A stretch of DNA of 64,000 nucleotides from Variovorax paradoxus. Lineage in GTDB: Bacteria > Pseudomonadota > Gammaproteobacteria > Burkholderiales > Burkholderiaceae_C. A program made the position numbers and the translations under genes. Below the pieces are notes generated by a model. It had not been told where the DNA came from, searched no databases, and saw only the letters and a program-made list of their open reading frames with translations. Position 1 is the first letter of the stretch; each line of letters opens with the position of its first letter. Positions 51,037 to 60,091 of the stretch are shown here, one piece after another. Where the stretch lies: positions 744,001 through 808,000 of the forward strand of contig NZ_LR743508.1 in assembly GCF_902712855.1 (NCBI RefSeq), in the 5' to 3' direction.

Positions 51037-51758
51037 TGACGATCGTCCATTGCTGTCGAGGGGTACTGATCGCTGGTGCCATGTGCCTTGGCCTTCTGCA
51101 AGCGACGCAGGCGCAGATACCGGTGACGGTGACCAGTGACGTTCCGGCCACCGTCAACCAGATCGAGACCATTGCCAAGTGGGTGGAGCAGCTAAATGCG
51201 ATGGACAAGCAGCTCGATCAGATGAAGCAGCTATACAAGACGCTGCAGGGTGGCCGAAACATGGGCAGCCTGCTGAACAGCGACCTGGCCAAGCAGTATC
51301 TGCCTGAGGATTTTTCGGCAGCGGCGCGGTCGCTGCGGGACGGCACGGGTGCATTCGCGGGGATTTCCGGCAGCCTTGACGACATTGTGCGAGCGAGTCA
51401 GTTGCGGACGTGCGCCGAACTGAACCTGGATGCGTCGCGGCGCACGCAGTGTGCCCAGCAATGGCAGCAGCTCGCTCTTCAGAAGCACATCGGCGAACTG
51501 GGCTATCGAAAGGCTGCGGAAAACATTCGCAATCTCCAGACCTTCGTGGCGTCGATCAACGGTTCGACTGACCAGAAGGCGATCTCCGAAGTGCAGGCAC
51601 GCATCCAGGTGGAGACCGTTCGAATGCAGAACGAACAGATGAAGCTGTCAACGATCCGGGCGATTCAGGAGGCCGACGTAAAACTGCGAAGGCAGGCTGC
51701 GACGGACGCTTTCAACGCGGGACTGGCCCGTGGGTCTGCCGGTGGCATTCGGTTTTGA
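51036..51758 (+). CDS. virB5: VirB5-like minor pilin
   Basis: This 240-residue protein has a Sec signal (VLIAGAMCLGLLQATQAQ), followed by a helical domain (WVEQLNAMDKQLDQMKQLYK, later IQVETVRMQNEQMKLSTIRA) like VirB5/TraC. It should sit at the pilus tip. It overlaps virB4 at TGATG. Confidence 0.88.
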   Translation: MTIVHCCRGVLIAGAMCLGLLQATQAQIPVTVTSDVPATVNQIETIAKWVEQLNAMDKQLDQMKQLYKTLQGGRNMGSLLNSDLAKQYLPEDFSAAARSLRDGTGAFAGISGSLDDIVRASQLRTCAELNLDASRRTQCAQQWQQLALQKHIGELGYRKAAENIRNLQTFVASINGSTDQKAISEVQARIQVETVRMQNEQMKLSTIRAIQEADVKLRRQAATDAFNAGLARGSAGGIRF

Positions 51759-51762
51759 GGTT

Positions 51763-52029
51763 ATGTGTTCATTCAAAATCTTCGTCAGTTGCTCCCTGGC
51801 GTTTGTCACGGTTTCATTCGCGGCTTGCGGCAACCAATCAAACTCGAGCGCTCTCGAAGTCGACGCCGCGTTCGTGGCTGCCGAAGCAGACAGGGGAAAC
51901 CTTGACCCCTTGAAGGACCTCGGTATTGCGTGCCATGCTGAAACTGTAAAACTTCATCGCCGAGATCGGCAGTGCGCGACCTTAGAAAAAGCCGGTTCGC
52001 TTCGCAAGCCGCTGGACACGCGGTTCTGA
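51763..52029 (+). CDS. Eex-like entry-exclusion lipoprotein
   Basis: This 88-residue lipoprotein has a signal and lipobox (FVTVSFAACGNQ). The mature part has spaced cysteines (GIACHAETVKLH, QCATLEKAG) like EexN-type proteins. It sits between virB5 and virB6, the usual place for entry-exclusion genes in VirB-type systems, and should prevent redundant transfer into cells that already carry the element. Confidence 0.65.
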   Translation: MCSFKIFVSCSLAFVTVSFAACGNQSNSSALEVDAAFVAAEADRGNLDPLKDLGIACHAETVKLHRRDRQCATLEKAGSLRKPLDTRF

Positions 52030-52054
52030 AGGTAACGGATGATGAGGTGACGCA

Positions 52055-52990
52055 ATGGCTGACAACATCATCGGTGATATATACACCCACTTTGACAAGG
52101 CGCTCAGTGGTTTTTATGAGGGTGCAGCGAGCGGCATCTCCGCGTATGTGATTCCGGTGGCCTGGATCGTGCTCGGAATATGCGTATTGATCTGGTGCTA
52201 TCTGCTGATGCAAGGCAAGGTGGCGGTGCCTGCGACCGACTGGCTGCTTAAGTTCATCGGGTTCATGCTGGTACTGCACGTGATGGGCAACGGCTATCTG
52301 GGTTGGGTGGCAACCCCGATCTTCAATCTGCCTTCCGAGTTGACGGCAGCCGCGAGCCATTCCTCATCCGACGCTCCCACGCTGCTGGGGCAGGTCAACA
52401 CGAAAGTCGTCGATCTGATCTCGGCACTCTTCACAGCTGCAAGTAGCTTCGCGAGCGATCTGGCGATCGGGGCAGCCATCACGGTCTTCCTGCTGACGTT
52501 GCTTGTGACCGCGGCTGCATATCTGCTGCTGTCAACAGCCTTGTTTGCCGTGATTTTCGCGAAGCTCGGCCTGAGTCTCGTGCTTGCCGTCGGTCCATTC
52601 TTCGTACTAGCGCTGGTGTTACCACAGACAAGGAGCTTGTTTTTCTCGTGGATCTCGACTGCGCTGTATTTCGTCTTCTACCACCTCTTCACAGCACTGT
52701 TCATCTTCTTGTTCATAGGCGTCGTCGATGTGTACCTTTCCAGACTTGCCTCTCAAATTGACAGATCCGGTGGAGGAGAGGTGTCTGCTATGGCGGCGCA
52801 ACTTATTGACGCTGGCGGGAACCTGAGCGTCATTGCGATATGCATTCCAGTGATCCTAATCTCGTTGGCGATGTTCTGCATGTTTTTGCAGATTCCTGCC
52901 ATCTGTGCATCGATGACCGGCGGCAGTGGCGGCACATTCTTCCCAGGTCTTGGGGCTCTGGCGCGCATGCGGCGGGCAGGAAGGGGGTGA
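52055..52990 (+). CDS. virB6: VirB6-like inner-membrane protein
   Basis: This 311-residue polytopic protein has six or more membrane helices (VIPVAWIVLGICVLIWCYLL, TVFLLTLLVTAAAYLLLSTA, VDVYLSRLASQ loop, NLSVIAICIPVILISLAMFC). It forms part of the T4SS inner-membrane channel. The position between Eex and VirB7 is standard. Confidence 0.9.
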   Translation: MADNIIGDIYTHFDKALSGFYEGAASGISAYVIPVAWIVLGICVLIWCYLLMQGKVAVPATDWLLKFIGFMLVLHVMGNGYLGWVATPIFNLPSELTAAASHSSSDAPTLLGQVNTKVVDLISALFTAASSFASDLAIGAAITVFLLTLLVTAAAYLLLSTALFAVIFAKLGLSLVLAVGPFFVLALVLPQTRSLFFSWISTALYFVFYHLFTALFIFLFIGVVDVYLSRLASQIDRSGGGEVSAMAAQLIDAGGNLSVIAICIPVILISLAMFCMFLQIPAICASMTGGSGGTFFPGLGALARMRRAGRG

Positions 52991-52991
52991 A

Positions 52992-53135
52992 GTGGCAATA
53001 CGTATTTTTACATCGGTGCTCTTGTTGAGCCTCTTCGTGGCGGTCGCGGGGTGCAGTACATCCAAGGCTCCGCCGGGCTGGCCATCCGGAGAGCCGCGGC
53101 CGATCAACGCAACCTCGGCGAATGGCGCGCGGTGA
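52992..53135 (+). CDS. virB7: VirB7-like lipoprotein
   Basis: This 47-residue lipoprotein is read from GTG 52992: VAIRIFTSVLLLSLFVAVAG, then C at the lipobox and a Pro/Ser-rich mature part (PPGWPSGEPRPIN). VirB7 stabilises the VirB9-VirB10 outer-membrane core. The stop overlaps the virB8 start. Confidence 0.75.
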   Translation: MAIRIFTSVLLLSLFVAVAGCSTSKAPPGWPSGEPRPINATSANGAR

Positions 53136-53965
53136 TGGACAAACAGGTCTACTTCGCGGCTGCAGTCGATTGGGATGCGCAGCGCAGGCTCGACCTTGAG
53201 CGCCGGGCCGCCCGGAGCACGGGCATTGCTTGGGTCTGCGCGGTGCTCAGCGGGCTGAGCATGCTGAGCGTCAGCGTGTTGCTGCCGCTCAAGCAGTTCG
53301 TGCCCGCCGTGATCCGCGTGGACAACGCGACAGGGGCCTACGATGTGCAGGCGCCTGGGGAATTGGTCCGAGTCGGCCTTGCTCGTGACCAGAAGATCCT
53401 GCTGTCGGACGTCGCTCGCTATGTGCTTGCGCGTGAGGGCTTCACGCGTGGCGAGGCGGAGACCAACTACAGGACGGCCTATCTGATGTCCTGCGGCCCC
53501 GTGCGCGGCGAGTGGGAGGCCTATTTCAATCCGCACCTCAATGCGCAGTCGCCCGTCAACACGATGAGTGCCACGGACTCCGAGCGCGCCGAGATCCTCA
53601 ACGTGACGTTCTTGCCGACCGACCGAGAGGATCTTCGCGTCACTCAGGTTCGCTTCGACAAGACGGTGACGCGGGGCGTGTCGCCGCCGGTGCGCACGCG
53701 CTACATCTCGACGCTGACGGTGCAGTACGACGCCTCCAATGTCCCGGCGCAGATCAAGGATCTGCAGATCAACGCCTTCGGTTTCTGTGCGATGAACTAT
53801 CGACGCGACCAGGAGGGTGCGCCGCAAGTGCTCACATCGACCGCTGCGAGCGGGGAGTTGTTCGGTCACCCGAACCGTGATGCAGACGCGGCTGCCTTTT
53901 CAGCCGGCTCCTCAGCTGGCTCTTCTTCTGCAACCTCTCGGCCCTTGGCGGCGGGCGCGCGATGA
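53135..53965 (+). CDS. virB8: VirB8-like assembly protein
   Basis: This 276-residue protein has a short cytoplasmic part (MDKQVYFAAAVDWDAQRRLD), one membrane helix (WVCAVLSGLSMLSVSVLLPL) and a periplasmic NTF2-like domain (AYLMSCGPVRGEWEAYFNPH, RYISTLTVQY). It is a nucleation factor for the T4SS core. It overlaps virB7 and virB9. Confidence 0.9.
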   Translation: MDKQVYFAAAVDWDAQRRLDLERRAARSTGIAWVCAVLSGLSMLSVSVLLPLKQFVPAVIRVDNATGAYDVQAPGELVRVGLARDQKILLSDVARYVLAREGFTRGEAETNYRTAYLMSCGPVRGEWEAYFNPHLNAQSPVNTMSATDSERAEILNVTFLPTDREDLRVTQVRFDKTVTRGVSPPVRTRYISTLTVQYDASNVPAQIKDLQINAFGFCAMNYRRDQEGAPQVLTSTAASGELFGHPNRDADAAAFSAGSSAGSSSATSRPLAAGAR

Positions 53966-54774
53966 GGCCCTTTGCAGTCGCATGGCTGGTGCTCGGGGCT
54001 GCGCTCTCCTGGCAGAACGCAAGGGCGGAGATCGGCACCGTGGCAACGACGCGTGACGCGCGAATCCAGACCGTGCGTTACACGAGCGACGATGTCATTC
54101 GCATACGTGCGGCGGAGGGCGTGGTGACGACGATCGAGCTGGGGCAGGGAGAGCAGGTGCAGGATTTCGCGATGGGCGATCGTGACGCTTGGCACGTGGC
54201 GAGCAGTGGCCGCTTGCTGCTGATCAAGCCCAAGGATGTCAAAGCCGACACGAACCTGACCGTTTTCACTGATCGGCATTCGTATCTTTTCGTCCTGCGG
54301 ATCGTGGCGCGAGGCACCCGGGATGTCGCTTACTGGGTGCGACTCGTGTATCCCGGCGAGAGTCTCGGCAGCATGCCGGACCGCGCGCAGTTGGAGCGCC
54401 AGCAGGTGCACCGCGACTTGGTCGGCGCGGCCCTCGAAGGGGTCTTGAATCGGGACTACTGGATTGTGGGCTCGCAGGAGCTGCAACCCCTGGCCATGCA
54501 TGACAACGGGCGCCAGACATTCATGCGATTTTCGGCGGCGCATCCCTTGCCTGCCGCCTTCGTCGTCGAACCCGACGGCACAGAGAGTCTGGTGGACTTT
54601 CACGTGGAAGGAGACACAGTGGTGCTGCATCGTGTGGTCGAGCGCGTATTGCTGCGCCGAGGCAATCAGGTGGCCGGCATCACGAACAGAGCGCCCTTGC
54701 GGCCCACGGACTCGGCGGCCACGGGCACCGCCAGCGAGAAGGTGCAGCGTGCGCTGCGGAGTCCGGGAGGGTGA
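53962..54774 (+). CDS. virB9: VirB9-like outer-membrane core protein
   Basis: This 270-residue protein has a signal peptide (FAVAWLVLGAALSWQNARA) and the VirB9/CagX pattern (IRIRAAEGVVTTIELGQGEQ, DRDAWHVASSGRLLLIKPK and LTVFTDRHSYLFVLRI). The C-terminal part (FMRFSAAHPLPAAFVVEPDG) contacts VirB7. It overlaps virB8 by four bases. Confidence 0.92.
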   Translation: MRPFAVAWLVLGAALSWQNARAEIGTVATTRDARIQTVRYTSDDVIRIRAAEGVVTTIELGQGEQVQDFAMGDRDAWHVASSGRLLLIKPKDVKADTNLTVFTDRHSYLFVLRIVARGTRDVAYWVRLVYPGESLGSMPDRAQLERQQVHRDLVGAALEGVLNRDYWIVGSQELQPLAMHDNGRQTFMRFSAAHPLPAAFVVEPDGTESLVDFHVEGDTVVLHRVVERVLLRRGNQVAGITNRAPLRPTDSAATGTASEKVQRALRSPGG

Positions 54775-54778
54775 TGGG

Positions 54779-56023
54779 ATGTTCAAGGTCAACCAGGAGC
54801 CGCCACTGGCCGAGGAAGACCGCGACGGCGTGGTCGAGCCGCCACGCGCGGTTGCGCCAGGTCAGAAGCTGATCCTCCTGGCCACTGCCGGCGTCGCGGC
54901 ATTGCTGATCCTCTGGGGCGTTGCGAGCCGCAACCACTACTTCGGTCTTTTTGGCGCTGCCTCGCACAGCAAGGATGAGGTTCATGCCGAGGCGCGCCCA
55001 GTCAATGTGCCGGAGGTCCGAATCCCGATGGCCTTGGGCGGGCAGGCAGTGCCTCCGCCGTCGTACGTCGAATGTCCCGGCGGCCTGCGATTGCCGATCG
55101 GATTGAATTGCCCGGAATCCGTGCCTTCTGTGCCCGTCGCGTCTTCTGCGCCTTCGAGCGATGAGTCCCTGGCGCAGCGCGTTCGCGAGCGCCGCCTCAG
55201 GAGCTCGATCGCGTTCGCTGCGTCCGCGGTGGGCGTGCGGCCCGGGGTGGCGCTCGGAGGTGCCCCGGCGGCAATCGCGCCGGCGCCTCCCGCAGCAGCG
55301 GAGACCGCTGGGTCCACCGTGTTAGGGCGTTCGCTCAGCGGCACAGCCACCGCGGGCGTGAGCGCCTCGCTCATCGGCAATCCCTCGCTGACGTTAGCCA
55401 AAGGAACTCTGCCGGACTGCACGCTGCTCACGGCGATCTTGAGCGATCAGCCGGGTTTTCTGAAATGCCTTCTGAGCGCGCCGGTCATGTCCATGGATGG
55501 CAAGGTCGTTCTCATGGAGGCCGGTACCACGTTGGAAGGGGAGTATGCAGCCGGCGTACAGCCTGGGCAGCACACGATCTTTACCTTGTGGACCCGTGCG
55601 GTAACGCCCCATTTCGTCGTCGTGCCACTGGCCTCGCCGGGCGCGGATCCGCTCGGACGCGCAGGCACAACCGGCAGCGTCGACAACAAGTGGATCGAGC
55701 GCTTCGCGGGTGCGCTCTTGTTTTCGCTGTTCGAGGATGCGAAGCAGGTCGCGATCGCGAAAGACGATGCGCGCGCTACGCGTCGCGCTGCCAACCAGTC
55801 TGGCGACACGTACAACATCGGCACGCAGGGCACATTGTCCCAGCTTGGCAACACCGACAGCACCACGCAGTCGGTCGTCCAGGAAATGCTGCGTCAGGGG
55901 GGACAGGCACGGCCCTCCCTCTACAAGAACCAAGGCGAGATCATCAAGATATTTGTCGCACGGGACATCGACTTCTCGAGCGTGTACGCCCTGCGGCCTG
56001 TCGACGCGCCATCAATGCCATGA
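54779..56023 (+). CDS. virB10: VirB10-like core protein
   Basis: This 414-residue protein has one membrane helix (KLILLATAGVAALLILWGV), a Pro/Ala-rich periplasmic linker and the TrbI/VirB10 beta-barrel domain (GTLPDCTLLTAILSDQPGFL, VVLMEAGTTLEGEYAAGVQP, GQHTIFTLWTRAVTP). It spans both membranes and senses ATP hydrolysis. The start at 54779 lies five bases after the virB9 stop, and the stop overlaps virB11. Confidence 0.93.
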   Translation: MFKVNQEPPLAEEDRDGVVEPPRAVAPGQKLILLATAGVAALLILWGVASRNHYFGLFGAASHSKDEVHAEARPVNVPEVRIPMALGGQAVPPPSYVECPGGLRLPIGLNCPESVPSVPVASSAPSSDESLAQRVRERRLRSSIAFAASAVGVRPGVALGGAPAAIAPAPPAAAETAGSTVLGRSLSGTATAGVSASLIGNPSLTLAKGTLPDCTLLTAILSDQPGFLKCLLSAPVMSMDGKVVLMEAGTTLEGEYAAGVQPGQHTIFTLWTRAVTPHFVVVPLASPGADPLGRAGTTGSVDNKWIERFAGALLFSLFEDAKQVAIAKDDARATRRAANQSGDTYNIGTQGTLSQLGNTDSTTQSVVQEMLRQGGQARPSLYKNQGEIIKIFVARDIDFSSVYALRPVDAPSMP

Positions 56024-57090
56024 GCGAAGCGGACCGACACCTCTCGATCCTGGCGCATCTGCGGCTGCTGCAGGGCTGGCTCGACGACGCCGAGGTCAAC
56101 GAGATCGCCGTCAACGCGCCTGGCACGGTGCAGTTGTGGCGCGGCGGCGTCTGGCGCGGCGTAAGTGCACCTGCAGTCGACTTCGACTACCTTCAGACGC
56201 TGGGCGGCTTCCTCGCGAATCTTTCACGGAAACCGTTCGACGATGGACATCCCATTCTCTCGGCGTATCTGCCCGGCGGCGAGCGCGTCGAGATGACCAT
56301 GCCGCCAGCAGCCGCGCGCGGCATGATCTACCTCAACATTCGAAAGCACACCAGCCAGCCGTTCTCCATCGAGCAGTTTGCCGCACAGGGCTATTTCGAT
56401 CGCACGCGGCACGCTTTTGCGCCGGGCCTGTCTTCCGCAGACCGCGACGGGTTGGCTGCATTGCTCGAGCCCTCGCAACTGGCGCGGTGGAAGCTCGCTG
56501 TTGCAGGCCAATGGCCGACACTGCTCGCCAATGCGGTGAGCGGCCGGGAGAACATCCTGGTGTCCGGCGCGACGGGTTGCGGCAAGACCTCCTTCGTGCG
56601 CGCGCTTGTTGAACTCGTCCCCGCATGGGAGCGCCTGATCACGGTGGAGGACACGCCAGAGATGCCGCTGCGCAGTCATTCCAACTCGCAGGCCCTCTTC
56701 TATCGGCGGGAAGGCCATGTCGGCGAACGCATCGTCGGGGCCACGGCCAAGGAAGTGCTCCAGGCAGTCATGCGCAAAACACCACATCGGGTGCTGCTGG
56801 CGGAGCTGCGCGGCGACGAGACATTCTTCTATGTCCAGAACGTCCTGAATTCGGGCCACCCGGGCGGCATCACCACAGTCCACGCGAACTCACCGCGCGA
56901 TGCCTTCATGCGCGTGGCGCTACTGATCAAAGCATCGGACGAGGGGCGCAGCCTCGCGCTGGAAGAAATTCTCCATCTGCTGCACATGCTCGTGCATGTC
57001 GTTGTCCAACTGGAATTCGATCCGGCTGATGGTCGCCACGTTCCCGCGATCTATTACGACCCCATGCAGGCCGTGGCAATGGCTCGTTGA
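56020..57090 (+). CDS. virB11: VirB11-like traffic ATPase
   Basis: This 356-residue hexameric ATPase has Walker A VSGATGCGKTSFVRAL near residue 183, the Asp box (ERLITVEDTPEM), Walker B with RVLLAELRGDETFFY and the His box GHPGGITTVHANSP. It switches the T4SS between pilus assembly and DNA transfer. It is the last T4SS gene of the operon. Confidence 0.94.
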   Translation: MSEADRHLSILAHLRLLQGWLDDAEVNEIAVNAPGTVQLWRGGVWRGVSAPAVDFDYLQTLGGFLANLSRKPFDDGHPILSAYLPGGERVEMTMPPAAARGMIYLNIRKHTSQPFSIEQFAAQGYFDRTRHAFAPGLSSADRDGLAALLEPSQLARWKLAVAGQWPTLLANAVSGRENILVSGATGCGKTSFVRALVELVPAWERLITVEDTPEMPLRSHSNSQALFYRREGHVGERIVGATAKEVLQAVMRKTPHRVLLAELRGDETFFYVQNVLNSGHPGGITTVHANSPRDAFMRVALLIKASDEGRSLALEEILHLLHMLVHVVVQLEFDPADGRHVPAIYYDPMQAVAMAR

Positions 57091-57554
57091 GGGCGTCGCA
57101 TGCTCGACAGTTCCTGCCTCGCCGCTTCGGTAGGTGGCGCAGTGCAGCCTCAAGCAGCCTCTGGCGGGGTAATAGCCCGTGCAGTTTCATCCCAGTGCGC
57201 CTGTGAAAACTCCCTGATCGCGACGCGGAGCTGCGACACGGCAATGCGGGTCATGCGTCACGCGACGTGGTGGCGATCGACTTGCTCAACGCAGGGATGA
57301 ACTGCGACAGGCATTCCAAGCCATTCGGGTCCGATCTTGCCGTGTATGTCCACAAGGTCGCCGACTGAAAAGCCAAGCCGGTTGGCGAGTCCTTGCACAT
57401 GGGCACAGAACTGGACGGACGGACCATCCAGCTTCGTCGGATGCGGCCGCTGTTTCTCCTAAGGGCTCAGGTCTTCTGCACAAAGTAAGCGCACGCATCC
57501 CGTCGAGACCATCTGCTCCACAATTTCGCCTCAATTGCTCCTTACTGTCGATGG
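57091..57554. other. Right border region of the conjugative element
   Basis: There is no intact gene. A minus-strand frame without a start codon at 57258-57458 (PTKLDGPSVQFCAHVQGLAN, then RLGFSVGDLVDIHGKIGPEW) looks like a real but truncated coding remnant of unknown family. An element end or attachment site may lie here; I see no tRNA gene. Confidence 0.4.
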
Positions 57555-58259
57555 GTGCCTTGTTCCATCCGCATCCCGACCCGCCATGCCCGACGGCTCC
57601 AGGCCTTCGCTCTTGCGGCCGCCGCGCTGGGTGTGACGCTTGCCGCCGGCTGTTCGCCGTCCCGTGTCGCACCGATTGTCGCCCCTGTCCGCTCGGCTGC
57701 GACGGATGCGCCGGGACCCAAGCTGGGTGCTGCCTGCAGCGTCGAGCTGTACGGCGATTCGATCCTGCACGGCGGTTACCTCGGCGACCGAAGACTGCGG
57801 GAACCGCCGGCGGACGCGCTGCGCCGCCTGCGCCCTCGCTACCGCGTCGTCGACCGGACGGTGAACGGCGAGACCGCGAGCGCGCGGTCGGCGTCGTTCG
57901 CAAGCGAGGAACGCGTTGGCCGCATCGTGGTCATCGAGCACGGGCTCAACGACGCGATGCAAGGGCTGCCACTGGAGAGCGCCTTGCGCGCGATGGTCGC
58001 TAAGGCCAGGGCGGAAGGCCGCCAGGTGGTGCTCACAGGCCTGTCGCGCACCTTAACCGGCACCGAGGTGCGCGCGCTGGGCGATGCGGCCGTGCGGCGC
58101 GTGGCGCGGGATCTGGCCGTGCCCTTCGCCGACTGGGGCAGCGTGCCGGTGCGCGCCACGGAGATGGCGGACATCCTGCATCCCGCGCAGGCCTATTCGG
58201 GCCGGCTCGTCGAGCACCTGGCAAGGGTGCTGGACACGGTCGCGCCCGAGTGCGTGTGA
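57555..58259 (+). CDS. SGNH/GDSL hydrolase lipoprotein
   Basis: This protein of about 234 residues starts at GTG with a lipoprotein signal (AFALAAAALGVTLAAGC), then the GDSL block CSVELYGDSILHGGYLG (Ser nucleophile), GIVVIEHGLND-type block III (here RIVVIEHGLNDAM) and the late DxxH as DILHPAQAYS. It should be an envelope esterase or lipase of unknown substrate. The start codon is uncertain. Confidence 0.8.
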   Translation: MPCSIRIPTRHARRLQAFALAAAALGVTLAAGCSPSRVAPIVAPVRSAATDAPGPKLGAACSVELYGDSILHGGYLGDRRLREPPADALRRLRPRYRVVDRTVNGETASARSASFASEERVGRIVVIEHGLNDAMQGLPLESALRAMVAKARAEGRQVVLTGLSRTLTGTEVRALGDAAVRRVARDLAVPFADWGSVPVRATEMADILHPAQAYSGRLVEHLARVLDTVAPECV

Positions 58260-58729
58260 GCGCGCGCGCCGCTGCGTCGCTCGCCCGCTGACCGTTCCAT
58301 TGCGGCATCGCGCGATTGCACGACGCCATCGACGGCACGGCCACAGAGAAGGCGATCCGGACATCGCTCCGATTGAATGAAGGGCGGGCGAGCCCGTGGG
58401 CGCGCTAGCCCTGAGCGACGCTTTTCTTCCGACGACCCGCATCCGACCGCTTGCTTGCGCGCGGTGCGGACGATCCCGCCTGCCCGGTGCGGATCGCAAG
58501 GACGCACCTCCAAAAAAAACAGCCCGCACAAGGCGGGCTGAATGGCCCCGATCTCGCAAAGGGCCTGTGGAGGGAGGTGTCCGCCGGAGGAATCAAGCGG
58601 ACCACCGAATGATCGCGGCCCATTTGGGAGATTTTGTGGAGGACTTCGGCGTGGCGCCAGTTCGTCAGGGTTTTACACAGGGCGGCGCTTTCGGTAGGAT
58701 TGTCTACAATATGGACGTGTATCCACAAT
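58260..58729. other. Intergenic with terminator and operator repeats
   Basis: A hairpin CAGCCCGC-ACAAG-GCGGGCTG (58520-58540) with an adjacent A8 run is a terminator for leftward transcription or a bidirectional one. At the right end lie the ACAATATGGAC repeats described separately. No gene is seen. Confidence 0.5.
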
Positions 58730-58735
58730 ATGGAC
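58706..58735. promoter_or_regulatory. Two ACAATATGGAC direct repeats
   Basis: Perfect 11-bp direct repeats at 58706-58716 and 58725-58735 are 19 bases apart. Each lies in a dyad of form TCnACAATATGGA, and the first overlaps a TACAAT -10-like box. They may be binding sites of the IclR regulator encoded at the end of the cluster. Confidence 0.55.
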
Positions 58736-58741
58736 AAAACC

Positions 58742-59269
58742 ATGCCCCTCGACGATTCGGACCCGAACCCCAAGACGCCCTACCAGTACCCCAACCCTCC
58801 GGACGCATTGCCCGAGATCGTGGTGCCCCACGCCATTCCGACCGATGAGCGGCTGTGGGTGCCGCAGGCAGAGAACGTGTGGTTCCGCCCGCTGTGCCTG
58901 AACGCGAGCCAGGGCTACTGGATGAACCTGCTGCGCGTGCGCAAGTCGGGCGTGCTGAGCCGGCATCGCCATCCGCAGGCCGTGCACGGCTTCGTGCTGA
59001 AGGGCCGGTGGCGCTACCTGGAGCACGACTGGGAAGCCACCGAAGGCAGCTACGTGTACGAGCCGCCGGGCGAGACGCACACGCTGTACGTGCCGGAAGA
59101 CGTCGAGGAAATGATCACGTACTTCCAGGTCAACGGTGTCATGTACTACACCGACCCCTGGGGCAAGGGCATGGGCTACGAGGACGTGTTCACCAAGATC
59201 GACATGTGCCGCAAGCACTTCGAGTCGGTGGGGCTGGGCGCGGACTTCACCAAGCAGTTCATCCGATGA
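58742..59269 (+). CDS. 2,4'-dihydroxyacetophenone-dioxygenase-like cupin
   Basis: This 175-residue cupin starts MPLDDSDPNPKTPYQYPNPP. It has metal-site histidines in VLSRHRHPQAVHGFVLKGRW and PPGETHTLYVPEDVEE. It resembles the 2,4'-dihydroxyacetophenone dioxygenase family, which cleaves aryl ketones; other small aromatic or hydroxy acids are possible. The start at 58742 is preferred over the in-frame ATG at 58730 because the latter lies within the operator-like repeat. It overlaps the next SDR gene (ATGA). Confidence 0.75.
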   Translation: MPLDDSDPNPKTPYQYPNPPDALPEIVVPHAIPTDERLWVPQAENVWFRPLCLNASQGYWMNLLRVRKSGVLSRHRHPQAVHGFVLKGRWRYLEHDWEATEGSYVYEPPGETHTLYVPEDVEEMITYFQVNGVMYYTDPWGKGMGYEDVFTKIDMCRKHFESVGLGADFTKQFIR

Positions 59270-60021
59270 GCGCATCACCCGCGGGCTACGGCCGCGCGCG
59301 CTACGACTTCGCCGGCAGTGTGGCGTTGGTGACCGGCGGCGCGAGCGGCATCGGCGCCGAGGTGGCCGCGCAATTGCGGCACAGCGGCGCGCGCGTGGCG
59401 GTGTGGGACATGGCCGAGCCTGCCGGCGACGACGCCTGGCAGGTCGACGTGACCGATGGCGCCATCGTCCAGCGCGCCGCGCACGAGGCGGCCGCGCGCT
59501 TCGGCCGCATCGACTTCGTGGTCAACAGCGCCGGCTTCGCCGGACCCACCATGGCGCTCGACGCCTACGACCCCGCCGTGTGGCGGCGCATCGTCGATGT
59601 GAACCTTGTCGGCACATTCAACGTGTGCCGCGCCGTGGTGCCGCACATGCGTGCCGCGAACGAGGGCGCCGGCGCAGGCCGCATCGTCAACATCGCGTCG
59701 CTCGCCGGCAAGGAGGGCACGCCCGACGCCTCGGCCTACAGCGCGGCCAAGGCCGGCGTGCTGGCGCTGACCAAGTCGCTGGGCAAGGAACTGGCGACCA
59801 CCAGCATCCTGGTGAACGCCATCGCGCCGGCCGCGGTGCGCACGCCCATCCTGGCGCAGATGTCGCCCGCGCACGTGCAGACCATGATCGGCAAGAGCCC
59901 GATGCGGCGCCTGGGCGAGAGCAGCGAGGTCGCCGAGATGGTGGCGTGGCTGTGCTCGGGCTCGTGCAGTTTCAACACCGGGGCGGTGTTCGACCTGTCG
60001 GGAGGGCGCGCCACGTACTGA
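59266..60021 (+). CDS. SDR family oxidoreductase (first)
   Basis: This 251-residue Rossmann protein has the cofactor motif TGGASGIG near residue 23, NSAG near 86 and the catalytic YSAAK near 158. It is a classical short-chain dehydrogenase ending in FDLSGGRATY. It is translationally coupled to the upstream cupin dioxygenase gene, so it probably acts on the same substrate series. Confidence 0.9.
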   Translation: MSASPAGYGRARYDFAGSVALVTGGASGIGAEVAAQLRHSGARVAVWDMAEPAGDDAWQVDVTDGAIVQRAAHEAAARFGRIDFVVNSAGFAGPTMALDAYDPAVWRRIVDVNLVGTFNVCRAVVPHMRAANEGAGAGRIVNIASLAGKEGTPDASAYSAAKAGVLALTKSLGKELATTSILVNAIAPAAVRTPILAQMSPAHVQTMIGKSPMRRLGESSEVAEMVAWLCSGSCSFNTGAVFDLSGGRATY

Positions 60022-60091
60022 CCCACTTCTTTTTCACTTCCCCCACAAGAACCGACAACCGGGTCCCGGCCTGGACCCACGGAGACAACCC

